Part shown: in pieces, positions 8,283 to 16,789 of the stretch
How positions within the stretch are numbered: the first letter of the stretch is position 1
Layout: each line of letters opens with the position of its first letter
Source of the DNA: Candidatus Poribacteria bacterium
Lineage (GTDB): Bacteria; Poribacteria; WGA-4E; WGA-3G
NCBI GenBank assembly: GCA_003635195.1
Contig: PYIY01000208.1
Location: 1-64,000 of the forward strand
Length of the DNA: 64,000 nt
Reading direction: 5' to 3'
The notes under the pieces: model-generated
The model's database searches: none
What the model saw: the letters and a program-made list of their open reading frames with translations, nothing else
What the model was told of the DNA's origin: nothing
Program-made: the position numbers and the translations under genes

Positions 8283-8882
8283 ATGCCTGAGTTAGACGAT
8301 GAATTAATGGAACGCTACCAAAAAGGGGATGAAAACGCGTTTACGCTTCTCGTGCGCCGCCATCAGCAGCCACTTATTAATTTTATTGCTCGGTTTATCA
8401 ATGACAAGGATAGTGCTGAGGATCTGGCGCAGGAGACGTTCATCCGCATCTTTAAAGCCGCGAACCGCTACAAATCGGAAGGCGCGCATTTTAAGACGTG
8501 GATGTATCACATCGCCTCGAATCTCTGTAAAAATGAACTCCGAAATCGAGGGCGACGCGATCGGTACAGAGTCGATAACGTTGTGAATACTGGCAGCGAC
8601 AGTGATGGCGACACAGAGCAGGTTGACCTAATCGCAAGCGCGCCTGCAAATTCGGATTTCCAACCCGAAGTCGCCCTCGAACGCAAGGAATTACGAAACG
8701 CCATCCAAAAAGCAATCGCGGAACTACCGGAACAGTATAGACTCCCGCTTGTGCTTCGTGATCTACAAGGACTGAGTTACGATGAAATCAGCGAGGTATT
8801 GGAACTTCGGAGCGGTACAACGAAATCTCGTATCAACCGCGCCCGGCTTATGCTTAAGGAAAAGTTAAAACCGTTTATTTGA
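8283..8882 (+). CDS. RNA polymerase ECF-type sigma factor
   Basis: This is a 199-residue sigma-70 family protein of the ECF group. Region 2 includes DSAEDLAQETFIRIFKAA, and region 4 runs from LPEQYRLPLVLRDLQGLSY to SRINRARLMLKEKL, the -35 recognition helix. The ATG at 8283 is chosen because GGAGGG precedes it by about 6 bases; an upstream start would add 13 residues without support. The next gene, 16 bp on, encodes its probable zinc-finger anti-sigma factor, and an HtrA-like protein follows. The layout matches envelope-stress sigma modules such as rpoE/sigW. Target genes are unknown. Confidence 0.92.
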   Translation: MPELDDELMERYQKGDENAFTLLVRRHQQPLINFIARFINDKDSAEDLAQETFIRIFKAANRYKSEGAHFKTWMYHIASNLCKNELRNRGRRDRYRVDNVVNTGSDSDGDTEQVDLIASAPANSDFQPEVALERKELRNAIQKAIAELPEQYRLPLVLRDLQGLSYDEISEVLELRSGTTKSRINRARLMLKEKLKPFI

Positions 8883-8898
8883 TGTTTAGGAGCAACTC

Positions 8899-9495
8899 AT
8901 GAACTGCTTACAGGCTGAGGAACACTTCTCTGCCCATCTTGAAGACACCCTTGATTATCAGACGCTGCAGGGTTTTGAAGAACATATCGCAGAGTGCGAA
9001 GCGTGTCAACACGAATACGCCCGATTTCAGGAATCTGTTAAAGCGGTACAGGAATTGCCGCAGATAGAACCCTCGCCGTACTTTATGTCAACGCTACAAC
9101 AACGACTTGCTACGGAACAACGCCAACCCCGTGGCGTTAAGGAAATTGCGGTAACAGGGTGGAGACGGCTATTAGATACCCTCCGTCGCCCAAAGTGGGC
9201 GTTCAGTGGCATGGTGGCATTGATTCTTGCCGCAGCCGGAACTTACTTCTATCAAGAGGGCCCTTTATTCAATCGGGACTCGCATCAAGTGTCAGTAGCA
9301 CCAACATCTCAAAGGCAACAAATAGTGCCATTGCCAGAGATGTTTCCTTCAGCCCAACAGCCAAGACGCTTGGTCGGAGACAACAGCCAATTGCAGCAAC
9401 GCAGTGTTCGCTCAACGCCAGCACAACCGATGCACCAGCGTTATATGTTAAAGCAGGTGAGCTATACCAACGTCTCCACCAGCGGCGGGCTCTAA
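8899..9495 (+). CDS. Anti-sigma factor with zinc-finger N terminus
   Basis: The N-terminal 40 residues carry the HxxxCxxC signature of zinc-binding anti-sigma domains (HIAECEAC: His29, Cys33, Cys36). One membrane segment follows at about 93-112 (FSGMVALILAAAGTYF), then about 85 extracytoplasmic residues rich in Gln and Pro. It should hold the preceding ECF sigma factor at the membrane and release it on an envelope signal. AGGAG sits before the ATG. The outer part has no recognised sensor fold. The spacing and order leave little doubt about the sigma/anti-sigma pairing. Confidence 0.88.
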   Translation: MNCLQAEEHFSAHLEDTLDYQTLQGFEEHIAECEACQHEYARFQESVKAVQELPQIEPSPYFMSTLQQRLATEQRQPRGVKEIAVTGWRRLLDTLRRPKWAFSGMVALILAAAGTYFYQEGPLFNRDSHQVSVAPTSQRQQIVPLPEMFPSAQQPRRLVGDNSQLQQRSVRSTPAQPMHQRYMLKQVSYTNVSTSGGL

Positions 9496-9499
9496 AAAT

Positions 9500-9640
9500 A
9501 GTCGTCAGTTATCAGTTTTAGTAGTTTTTAGTTGTTAGTTAAAGAGGGCTTCTGTGGTGGATACAGTCAACGTGACTGCGACAGATTTCCGACGCTTAAC
9601 TTATAACTAAAAACTATTCCTCTGACAACTACTGAAAAGG
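9500..9640. repeat. Inverted simple-sequence spacer element
   Basis: The left arm has repeated AGTTATCAGTT/TTTTTAGTTGTTAGTT-like units and the right arm the complement (TTAACTTATAACTAAAAACT), with a core of about 60 bp between. The same design occurs at 21766-21925. No gene was seen. Confidence 0.55.
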
Positions 9641-9650
9641 ACAATAAAGC

Positions 9651-10844
9651 ATGTACGCGATAAAATCAAAACGCCAACAATTGATAATCGGAATGCTCAG
9701 TCTACTTTTCTATGCGATCACCCCGAGTGTCGCAAACGAAAACGTTTTGCAGCTGCTTGAAAAGGAATTCCAGAAGGTCGTCACTGACGCTCGTCCCGCC
9801 GTTGTGAAAGTTGTAGCGACGCAGAGGCTCCCAGATTTATGGGAATGGGACCCTGAAAAGTTGGTATTCACCCGCCAAGAGATCGGTTCAGGCATTGTTA
9901 TCAACGCCGCTGGACACGTCGTGACAACGACATTTGAGATGGAAACACCCAGTAAGATTGAGATTATCTTTAACAACGGAACCGTTTCTCCAGCTGAACT
10001 CATCGGTACCGATACATTCACGGACATCGCAGTACTCCGAGTCGTAGAGGCACCCTTAACAACCCTACATCCACCGCAGTCTAAAACCGCAACACCTGTG
10101 CTGGACACCGCTCCGTCCCGACGTAAGGCACTCATGCCGAGAGAATTTAAAACCACAGTCCCTGTGAAGTGGGGGGATTCCTCAAAAATTGACACCGGTT
10201 CTTGGGTTGTAACGATAGGAAGTTCTTACGGACGTAGCCCGATCGTCTCCTTCGGCATCGTGGGAGGTTGGGATACCTTACCGAATCAATTGTGCAGGGA
10301 ATTGATTAAAATCAATGCAGCGGTTACACCGGGCAACAGCGGTGGTGCTATTATAAATACCTCAGGAGAGATTGTCGGCATGATACTCGCCGTGTTGACA
10401 GAGCCACCTAATACCACTAATTCATTGGTTGACACGCTTTTCCAAAATGAGGTTCCTCCCGATATTGCACAATTTTTTGCCCAAGAACAACCACAAGAAA
10501 GCCGGACGCAGGAAATCACCTTTGCCATGCCGATAGAGACGGTCCGCGCAGTTGCCGAAGAAATCATTGAACACGGAAAGGTGGCGCGCGGTTGGCTCGG
10601 CGTTGAAGTCGATGTTGGCGAGTTTGGCGTGTTCGTTACGGGTGTGGCTGCAGGCAGCCCAGCGCAGAAAAGTGGTCTTTTACCGAGAGACCTTATCCTC
10701 GAATTTAACGAAATGCCTGTACGATCCTATGATGAACTGTGGAGATGTGTCGTGAGTGAACGACCCGCCACGAAGGTGCAACTCAAAATCCATAGAAACG
10801 GCGCAGAGCAACATTATACGGTAATATTAGGTGAAAAAGAGTAG
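9651..10844 (+). CDS. HtrA/Deg-like trypsin-fold protein with PDZ domain; catalytic His replaced
   Basis: The protein has a signal peptide or N-terminal anchor (residues 12-29), a trypsin-like domain (about 40-300) and one PDZ domain (about 305-395). Gap-free alignment by eye to the Deg family gives GSGIVINAAGHVVTTTFEM against the usual GSG...GYIVTNNHVV, so the catalytic His is Phe95. Asp125 (TDIAVL) and Ser230 (TPGNSGG) are kept. It may be a non-cleaving chaperone or regulator, or use another base. It lies 155 bp after the anti-sigma gene, where an active Deg protease would be expected. A long insert with Pro and Arg precedes the Ser block. Confidence 0.85.
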   Translation: MYAIKSKRQQLIIGMLSLLFYAITPSVANENVLQLLEKEFQKVVTDARPAVVKVVATQRLPDLWEWDPEKLVFTRQEIGSGIVINAAGHVVTTTFEMETPSKIEIIFNNGTVSPAELIGTDTFTDIAVLRVVEAPLTTLHPPQSKTATPVLDTAPSRRKALMPREFKTTVPVKWGDSSKIDTGSWVVTIGSSYGRSPIVSFGIVGGWDTLPNQLCRELIKINAAVTPGNSGGAIINTSGEIVGMILAVLTEPPNTTNSLVDTLFQNEVPPDIAQFFAQEQPQESRTQEITFAMPIETVRAVAEEIIEHGKVARGWLGVEVDVGEFGVFVTGVAAGSPAQKSGLLPRDLILEFNEMPVRSYDELWRCVVSERPATKVQLKIHRNGAEQHYTVILGEKE

Positions 10845-10849
10845 CACGT

Positions 10850-11944
10850 CTAACGCGTTATCTTTTCAAACTCAGCGAGGTATGCTGCTGCAATATCGCG
10901 ATTCCCTCTGATAATTAACAGATTCTCGTTATTCCGTTTTTCGGCGTTCTTGGAGAAGTTGTAGGAACCCGTAATCACCGTCTCTCCATCAATAACGATT
11001 ACCTTGTGGTGCATAGCTCCGCTATTTCTATCTTTAATAACCGGCAAGCCTGCTGCCTCCAATTTTTCATATTCGGAATATTGGTCAACTTGTCGTGCTT
11101 CAAATACACCCCGGACATCAACACCGGATTTAAAGCGGTCCTGCATCGCATTGCCGAGCCTATCGTGTGTAAACGAAAACGCCATAAAATGAATAGACTT
11201 TTCCGCAGACTTGATCTCCCTTAGCAGCGGCGAAATAGTGTCGCTCCCTGGTGAGAAATAGGTAAAAACCTGCATGCCATCCATCAATGTTATCTTCGGA
11301 TACGCGATAAACGTATCAGCGGACTTGCTATCCTGTGCATTAAGAAGCAGGTCTCGGAACTCCTGTGTGAAGTTATACGCTAACGGCACCGAATCAATAA
11401 GTATGACGTTATTATTATTTCGATATGCGCCGTTATATGTGATGTTGTAAGAACCTGTCCAGACGTACCGCTCATCAATCACAATAAACTTGTGATGCAT
11501 ATACCCTTCATTATTACCGTCGTCAGCGACACGGATCCCGGCTTCTTGCAGCCGCTCAATTTCCTGCTCATCAACATTGTCCGCCTCAGTAACCACACGT
11601 ACTTTCACACCACGATTATGTGCCTCAATTAAAGCATCGGCTACCGGCGTAGAATCCAAATGATAAAGTGCTGCATCAACCCGCACCGCAGCAGCACCGA
11701 GTCTGGCGACAAGCCGTTTGTCAAGAGAATATGGGTCATTCTCACCAATCGGTGCTGTTGAAACCCTACTAAAATAGACCTCCCATGCCACCTCAGTCGT
11801 CGGTTTGGATCTATTTTTGTAATATCTGATGCCGAAGCCGATCGCAAGCGCACATACTAAAATGAGAATGAACGGCACGAATAATTTCGGTTGACCGCCC
11901 TGCGATGCTGCGCTGGTGTCATCTGTGCTCAAATCGCTATCCAT
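10850..11944 (-). CDS. Membrane-anchored phospholipase D-like protein
   Basis: The protein has one N-terminal membrane segment (about 25-43, FILILVCALAIGFGIRYY) and two PLD domains. The HKD motifs are HHKFIVIDERYVWTGSYN and MHHKVIVIDGETVITGSYN, each followed by an Asn-rich stretch (RNNN, RNNEN). Two complete HKD motifs give one active site, so it should cleave phosphodiesters. The family includes phospholipases, cardiolipin synthases and nucleases; the form with one anchor and a periplasmic catalytic part resembles nuclease-like or lipid-acting members. It converges with the HtrA-like gene with only 5 bp between their ends. Confidence 0.85.
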   Translation of the reverse strand: MDSDLSTDDTSAASQGGQPKLFVPFILILVCALAIGFGIRYYKNRSKPTTEVAWEVYFSRVSTAPIGENDPYSLDKRLVARLGAAAVRVDAALYHLDSTPVADALIEAHNRGVKVRVVTEADNVDEQEIERLQEAGIRVADDGNNEGYMHHKFIVIDERYVWTGSYNITYNGAYRNNNNVILIDSVPLAYNFTQEFRDLLLNAQDSKSADTFIAYPKITLMDGMQVFTYFSPGSDTISPLLREIKSAEKSIHFMAFSFTHDRLGNAMQDRFKSGVDVRGVFEARQVDQYSEYEKLEAAGLPVIKDRNSGAMHHKVIVIDGETVITGSYNFSKNAEKRNNENLLIIRGNRDIAAAYLAEFEKITR

Positions 11945-11960
11945 ATTTTTTTACTTCTTA

Positions 11961-11992
11961 AAGTCCCCCTGATAAGGGGGATTTAGGGGGTT
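11961..11992 (+). repeat. CCCCCTGATAAGGGGG repeat, copy 1
   Basis: The stem CCCCC-TGATAA-GGGGG is followed by ATTTAGGGGGTT. Near-identical copies lie at 32944-32975 and 55049-55080, with a variant at 60337-60365. All are intergenic. Confidence 0.9.
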
Positions 11993-11998
11993 AAAACG

Positions 11999-12889
11999 TT
12001 AAACACCCCATCTTTGCCGAGATATCTCTAACGACTCAATCTCCGCATCCTGCTGCTTCCATGCGTAGTGCCCTTTCGGTCTCTCACCAACCCATCTTTC
12101 ATCAATCGGTTCCGATGCGAGCTGATAGCGTGTATCCGCTGTTATCCGAATTTTATCAGATGTGTTAACTAAGGAGGCATGCATGAGGAACATATTAAAA
12201 ATAATGACATCGCCTACCGAAAACGTTGTTGTCGCCCAGTGTCCGCCAAATTTTTCAACAATTTCGATCGGATCGTCGCTGAAATGTCCTTCAATCATAT
12301 CTCGATCAACATCCGCCTGTCCGTAGGTGGCGCGAACCTTTTCAAACCTGTTAGAACCGAGGCAAAAGACAATAGGTCCCATATCCAGCGATACATCGCC
12401 AAAGGGTGTCCAACAAGAATAGAGATCCTGCGTGCCTCTCCCCATAAAAACGATATCGTAATGAATCGGGGAACCCGATCCGGGTCCTGCTGTGCGAAGC
12501 CATTTGAAATCGAACGTCCGCGCTTCGCCGCCGAGGAACCGCTTGAAAAAGTCCATCACCGGCGCGCCTTCAACGACAGCTTTAAATTCCGGTAGCTGCG
12601 TCAACGCTTTATTGCCCATTGAACCCGTTGATGTAGGTTCGGGATACGCCGGGTTGAAGATACCGTCCATTAACGATGTATCGGGAGCAAGCATGCCTTT
12701 CGATGCCAGTCTTTCCAGAATCTGTTGACGTGCCGTGAGCACAGCATCCTTGTCGTGTAACCCACGAATTAGGAGATACCCGTCCGCTGCTATCCGTTCT
12801 TTCAAAGCATCGGGATCATCAAGGAGGTCATTACTGTCCCGTAAATCCGTGCTGACTTCCACCTCTTGATGCAAAAAAGGGAGTTTCAT
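11999..12889 (-). CDS. Phytanoyl-CoA dioxygenase (PhyH) family protein
   Basis: This is a non-haem Fe(II)/2-oxoglutarate oxygenase of the PhyH family. The iron ligands are visible as HYD (SPIHYDIVF) and a distal His (MFLMHASLV), followed by the 2-oxoglutarate Arg (RITADTRYQ). The start at 12889 (MKLPFLHQEV) is chosen because a longer start would run into the upstream gene and because GAGGAAC precedes it. It follows the FGE-sialidase fusion by 26 bp on the same strand and is probably co-transcribed with it. The substrate is unknown; PhyH paralogues are numerous in Poribacteria-like genomes. Confidence 0.88.
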   Translation of the reverse strand: MKLPFLHQEVEVSTDLRDSNDLLDDPDALKERIAADGYLLIRGLHDKDAVLTARQQILERLASKGMLAPDTSLMDGIFNPAYPEPTSTGSMGNKALTQLPEFKAVVEGAPVMDFFKRFLGGEARTFDFKWLRTAGPGSGSPIHYDIVFMGRGTQDLYSCWTPFGDVSLDMGPIVFCLGSNRFEKVRATYGQADVDRDMIEGHFSDDPIEIVEKFGGHWATTTFSVGDVIIFNMFLMHASLVNTSDKIRITADTRYQLASEPIDERWVGERPKGHYAWKQQDAEIESLEISRQRWGV

Positions 12890-12915
12890 TTTTTTTAAGT
12901 TCCTCGCGGTTCGTT

Positions 12916-14946
12916 CTAAGTTCTTGATGGAGGTAATTCTTTCAACCAAGCGAGATTAAATCGATAATGCTGACGACTGCTAATCAGATGGATCATTCCA
13001 TTCGGTTTCCCTTGGCAAACGGCGAGGTAACCACCCGGTTCAGCACTGTTGAGTCCCATTGTAAAGGGTCGTCCGTCCATCGTTTCTATCTCCCGGTCCT
13101 CGCCATCGTCTGTAATTAGACGGGTATATTCCCACGTTTCACCATCGTTGTATGACAACGCGCCGAAAAGTCCGGTAACGAAGCGTTCATTCCCAGACGC
13201 ATCAACGATCGGCATTGGGGTCGCTTCTCTCCGGTCACCTGTGAAGGAGGCGAGAAAAATCGGTCCCTCTTGGAGCCGTAGTAGCACGCACCGCTGCCCA
13301 CCCGAAACCACTGGAAATGGACTCGCACTGTAATGCCACGTCTTACCACCGTCCGCCGAAACGCTTTTCGGCATCCGTCCATCAATCGTATCGCCACGTC
13401 CATACGCCATGAGTCTGCCATCTGTAAGTTCAACAACAGCAGCGTGAATGCCAGCGATCCACCCCCCCTGTTTTCCAGCAGCAAATTCAGGGATAGATTG
13501 CCCAGCCCCCGGATCGTACCACGTCTCCGCATCATCGTCGCTGAGCCATATTGCAGTGCCGCCGTTGCCGCCGCTCACTGCATCGCAGGCGAGGAGTATA
13601 GAACCGTCCTGCCTTCGGAAAATGGAGGCGATCGGCATGTGTCGGAGCCGATGCTCCGGCGAAATAAAGCGCGGTCTCGACCACGTCGCGCCATTATCGT
13701 CAGAATAACGCATCACTAACGCTAAGGGACCCCATGTTGCGGCAGCCGAAAGCCCATTGAAATGATAAATCCGCCCGTTCTCATTCCGCCAGAGAGACGT
13801 TGCGTGACTGTTCCGATCCGGCGGTCCCCAGAAGGGTTCGGCGGGTTCCCATTCCGATTCACCAAAACGCAACCGACTTGCAGCAACCGTCAATTCACGT
13901 CCGCGCTCTGTCACACACGAATACCACGCCGCGAACATATCCCCGTTCGAGCATTCGGTAATCGCCGGCACGTGGTTATGTGCCGAAAAAAGCGGCCCAT
14001 TTGAACCCTCTGGAATTTTAACGAACGTCAACGGTTCCGCAAAATAGGGTGTCTTCGGCGCGGGTGCGCTTTCGGGTTCCTGTTTGACATCTCGTCCCCA
14101 TAACGCTACCTTCGGTGTAGGTGTAGGCGATGTCTGCGGCATCTCACCACAAACGACCCGAAATCCGATGTACCAGTGTTTATCTTCAGGCACCGCGCCC
14201 ATCCGATTCGCAGAACGCAGATAACAGAGCAACGTCGAATGACTACCACCGCGCGTAACCCGATACAAACCGTCTTCTCTACCGACGGGATCCACTTGTG
14301 GCTGCGGTTCGTAGGGACCGTACCAATCCTGACACCACTCCTCCACGTTTCCGTGCATATCGTAAACCCCCCAAGCATTAGGCGGTGTTTGCCCGACATG
14401 TAAAGGGACTATTTCTTCGGCACCGCGCCCGCGTCCTGCATCCGGGTACCAACTTTCGCCAACATTCTTATGGAACTCAGTGGGCAGAGCATCCCCGGTA
14501 TGAAAATGTGTTATTGTGCCTGCGCGGCACACGTACTCCCATTCCGCTTCAGTCGGTAATCTATAGGGAAGTCCCTCTTTCTCAGAGAGCCATTCGCAGA
14601 AACGCGTCGCATCGTGCCAATCCACAAACACGACTGCTTCATCATCATCCCGTGAAAAACCGACGTTCTGAAGACTTGGCAGATCACGATGTGTCGGATC
14701 AAACGCTGCATACTGCGCATTGGTAACCTGAAAAATACCGATGTAAAATGGCGTGGTGAGTGTTACCTCATGCACCGGATGTTCGTCCCAATCGCCATCG
14801 CGGAGATGCGCCTTGCCTGCCGTCAATTCATCTGACAACGACGCGTTCTCTGACCCCATCATAAAGCTGCCCGGTTCAATCCGTACAAATTGCATACCGA
14901 GTGAATTCGTCTGTGTCGGTTTCCCTTCAATCGTCAAGTTCTGCAT
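12916..14946 (-). CDS. Fusion of a formylglycine-enzyme-like domain and a sialidase-like propeller
   Basis: Residues about 14-265 form an FGE-sulfatase/SUMF1-like domain: SFMMGSE, VTNAQYAAF, RLPTEAEWEYVCRAG, HGNVEEWCQDWYG and GFRVVCGE. Residues about 300-670 form a sialidase/BNR-type six-bladed propeller with Asp-box motifs SDDNGATW, SDDDAETW, SADGGKTW and YNDGETW. The RGGS block has a single nearby Cys (LLCYLRSANR), not the Cys pair of catalytic formylglycine enzymes, so sulfatase activation is doubtful. No signal peptide is visible, suggesting a cytoplasmic protein. It may act on sulfated or sialylated glycans. The start is supported by AGGAAAGG. The PhyH gene follows. Confidence 0.85.
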   Translation of the reverse strand: MQNLTIEGKPTQTNSLGMQFVRIEPGSFMMGSENASLSDELTAGKAHLRDGDWDEHPVHEVTLTTPFYIGIFQVTNAQYAAFDPTHRDLPSLQNVGFSRDDDEAVVFVDWHDATRFCEWLSEKEGLPYRLPTEAEWEYVCRAGTITHFHTGDALPTEFHKNVGESWYPDAGRGRGAEEIVPLHVGQTPPNAWGVYDMHGNVEEWCQDWYGPYEPQPQVDPVGREDGLYRVTRGGSHSTLLCYLRSANRMGAVPEDKHWYIGFRVVCGEMPQTSPTPTPKVALWGRDVKQEPESAPAPKTPYFAEPLTFVKIPEGSNGPLFSAHNHVPAITECSNGDMFAAWYSCVTERGRELTVAASRLRFGESEWEPAEPFWGPPDRNSHATSLWRNENGRIYHFNGLSAAATWGPLALVMRYSDDNGATWSRPRFISPEHRLRHMPIASIFRRQDGSILLACDAVSGGNGGTAIWLSDDDAETWYDPGAGQSIPEFAAGKQGGWIAGIHAAVVELTDGRLMAYGRGDTIDGRMPKSVSADGGKTWHYSASPFPVVSGGQRCVLLRLQEGPIFLASFTGDRREATPMPIVDASGNERFVTGLFGALSYNDGETWEYTRLITDDGEDREIETMDGRPFTMGLNSAEPGGYLAVCQGKPNGMIHLISSRQHYRFNLAWLKELPPSRT

Positions 14947-15258
14947 AACTGCCTTTCCTATTCGGGCAATATCTTAGACTGGAACCCTATTTTCATGTCT
15001 ATCACACGCATTATACCAACGCTCGCTGAATTTGTCACCTGAAATATCGAAAAATGTGGGTATGTAAGGTTTTGCCCCACGATAATGAATGTCGCTGCTG
15101 ATGGACTGCAATACTTGTAAGAAGGGCTTCCAACCCCAACCCTTTACGACATTTTTCGTGTAGCAAAGAGCAAAGTAAGAAATTCACACAATTTCAAAAA
15201 AGCGAATTTTTTGCATCACAGTGACCTTTTCTGTCTTTCTCAAGGTCTTGCTTTATGA
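14947..15258. other. Divergent intergenic region
   Basis: The 312 bp between the divergent FGE-sialidase and ECF sigma genes hold no coding frame. A small palindrome, GAAATTCACACAATTTC, spans about 15179-15195. No convincing -35/-10 pair was found. Confidence 0.5.
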
Positions 15259-15846
15259 ATGGCAGCAAAAAACTTTACGAATCTTTCAGATGAAATATTG
15301 CTAAGGCGTATTCATAATGGAAATCATAACGCGCTGGAAACCCTGATAAAGAGATATGAGCGGCTCTTGAAGAGTATCATCCGTTATGAAATCCAAAATG
15401 CGCGGGAAGAAGCAGATATCTATTCAGAGACCCGTCTCGCGATTATGCAGCGCCTTCGCCGTCGAGCAGATGATATAGCGTCCGCAGAACAGTGGATGAA
15501 GCAGGTCGCGCGTAGCAAGTGTAAAGCGTTCCTTGTGGATGCCAAGAAACAGGGTATCATCCGGAATGCTACTACTGCAGATGCGGCACTATCAACTGTT
15601 GAAGAGCAAGTGCAAAGCTACATACGTGCCCGCTGTCAAGAAGAACGCGTCGCTGAAATATGGGAGATAGTCGAGGAGATGGGATCCATTTACGTAGACG
15701 TACTTGAGTTGTGGGAGCTGGAACTGACAGAGGCTGCGTCAGCAGCCGTGCTGAAGATTCGGCCAAACACCGTAAAGTCTCGGCGGAACAAGATACGAAA
15801 GGTCGTCCGTGAACGTCTCGGTATGTCGCTTACACCCAAAAAATAG
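15259..15846 (+). CDS. Sigma-70 family (ECF-like) sigma factor
   Basis: The 195-residue protein has region-2-like sequence from LSDEILLRRIHNGNHNALE to about residue 90 and a region-4 helix-turn-helix at the end (LTEAASAAVLKIRPNTVKSR). It lacks the membrane segment of the sigma factors at 35118 and 57840. Region 2 is divergent, so the exact ECF group is uncertain. A small Cys-containing membrane protein begins 2 bp after its stop, and a membrane-anchored coiled-coil protein follows. These neighbours take the place usually held by an anti-sigma factor, although neither shows a zinc-finger anti-sigma motif. Confidence 0.78.
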   Translation: MAAKNFTNLSDEILLRRIHNGNHNALETLIKRYERLLKSIIRYEIQNAREEADIYSETRLAIMQRLRRRADDIASAEQWMKQVARSKCKAFLVDAKKQGIIRNATTADAALSTVEEQVQSYIRARCQEERVAEIWEIVEEMGSIYVDVLELWELELTEAASAAVLKIRPNTVKSRRNKIRKVVRERLGMSLTPKK

Positions 15847-15848
15847 AA

Positions 15849-16091
15849 GTGAACCTACAATTTGGTACGCTTATTGTTGCTTACATTACAGGAAAGGATT
15901 ACAAAACCGTGTCAAAACGACTGAGGCAAGCGATACCGCTCGCAATACTACTTTTAGTAGCGATGATCACTATGGTGTTGCACGCCAGAGACACGCAACA
16001 GACACCTTGTCGGCGTAGTCCCAAAGTATGTCAACCAGAAACTCCCGTTCCGTGTCAACCAAATGTCTGTCCGTTTGAGGACACGAGATAA
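15849..16091 (+). CDS. Small membrane protein with Cys-Pro-rich tail
   Basis: This 80-residue protein starts at a GTG two bases after the sigma stop codon, so translation is probably coupled. It has one membrane segment (about 29-45, IPLAILLLVAMITMVL) and an outside tail with four Cys in a Pro-rich setting (PCRRSPKVCQPETPVPCQ, then NVCPF). The tail could bind metal or form disulfides. I do not recognise a family. By position it is a candidate partner or negative regulator of the sigma factor. Confidence 0.6.
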   Translation: MNLQFGTLIVAYITGKDYKTVSKRLRQAIPLAILLLVAMITMVLHARDTQQTPCRRSPKVCQPETPVPCQPNVCPFEDTR

Positions 16092-16155
16092 ACGCGATCG
16101 GGAAACCCACAGAGGACATCCGACAGCGGATGTCAAAACCTATAGGAGAATGACA

Positions 16156-16782
16156 ATGTTTTTACGCAAATATTGGCTACCGTTATCAGTGTTCATCGTG
16201 GCAATCGCAGGCGTGGGACTTTACCTGCTCGCGACACAACCGCCACTCGAACCCGTGAAGATTTACAAAACGGTCAAACCCATAGAGAAACCGCCCCAAC
16301 AACCGACAACCGCGCAAGCCCCCGTTGGCGATACCTCACAAGGTGGACATTTCCACGCCGATGGCACCTGGCACGCCGAATCGCACGCCGAGAGCGCACC
16401 GACGCCAAAACCTCAAAATGGACAAGGTAGAGATGTGTCTGCTGGCAGAAACTCTGCGTTTTCAACGGAAGCAGAGATAGAATACAATAAGAGGCTTGCC
16501 GCGCATCAACGTGCGGCGTTTGAATTTGGCAAAGCGTTCCACAAGTGGCATGATGACCTAAAAATACTTACAGAGGAGCGGCTGAAATTGTCTGACGAGC
16601 TGGACACCCTTCGACATGATCCCGAAACACTCAAACGAATATATGCCGACCCCGCGAAACTCAAACGCTATCAAGAACAACTCTTTGAATGGAAAGAGAA
16701 GTTAGACGATTGGCATCAAAGGCGAGACGCATTATTAAAAAGAGAGCCTGTTCCGCCAACACCCCAAAACAACGAACGATAA
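16156..16782 (+). CDS. Membrane-anchored protein with IYKTV motif and coiled coil
   Basis: The 208-residue product has an N-terminal membrane helix (about 6-25) followed directly by EPVKIYKTVKPIEKPP, a low-complexity linker with GGHFHADGTWH, and a charged helical C-terminal half likely to form a coiled coil (EERLKLSDELDTLRHDPETL). The protein at 38553 shows the same opening (membrane helix, then ETITIYKTVTPE) and also lies in a sigma-factor operon. The ATG at 16156 is chosen over 16150 because AGGAG is then 7 bases away. The function is unknown, possibly envelope signalling linked to the sigma gene at 15259. Confidence 0.68.
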   Translation: MFLRKYWLPLSVFIVAIAGVGLYLLATQPPLEPVKIYKTVKPIEKPPQQPTTAQAPVGDTSQGGHFHADGTWHAESHAESAPTPKPQNGQGRDVSAGRNSAFSTEAEIEYNKRLAAHQRAAFEFGKAFHKWHDDLKILTEERLKLSDELDTLRHDPETLKRIYADPAKLKRYQEQLFEWKEKLDDWHQRRDALLKREPVPPTPQNNER

Positions 16783-16789
16783 GAAGAGA

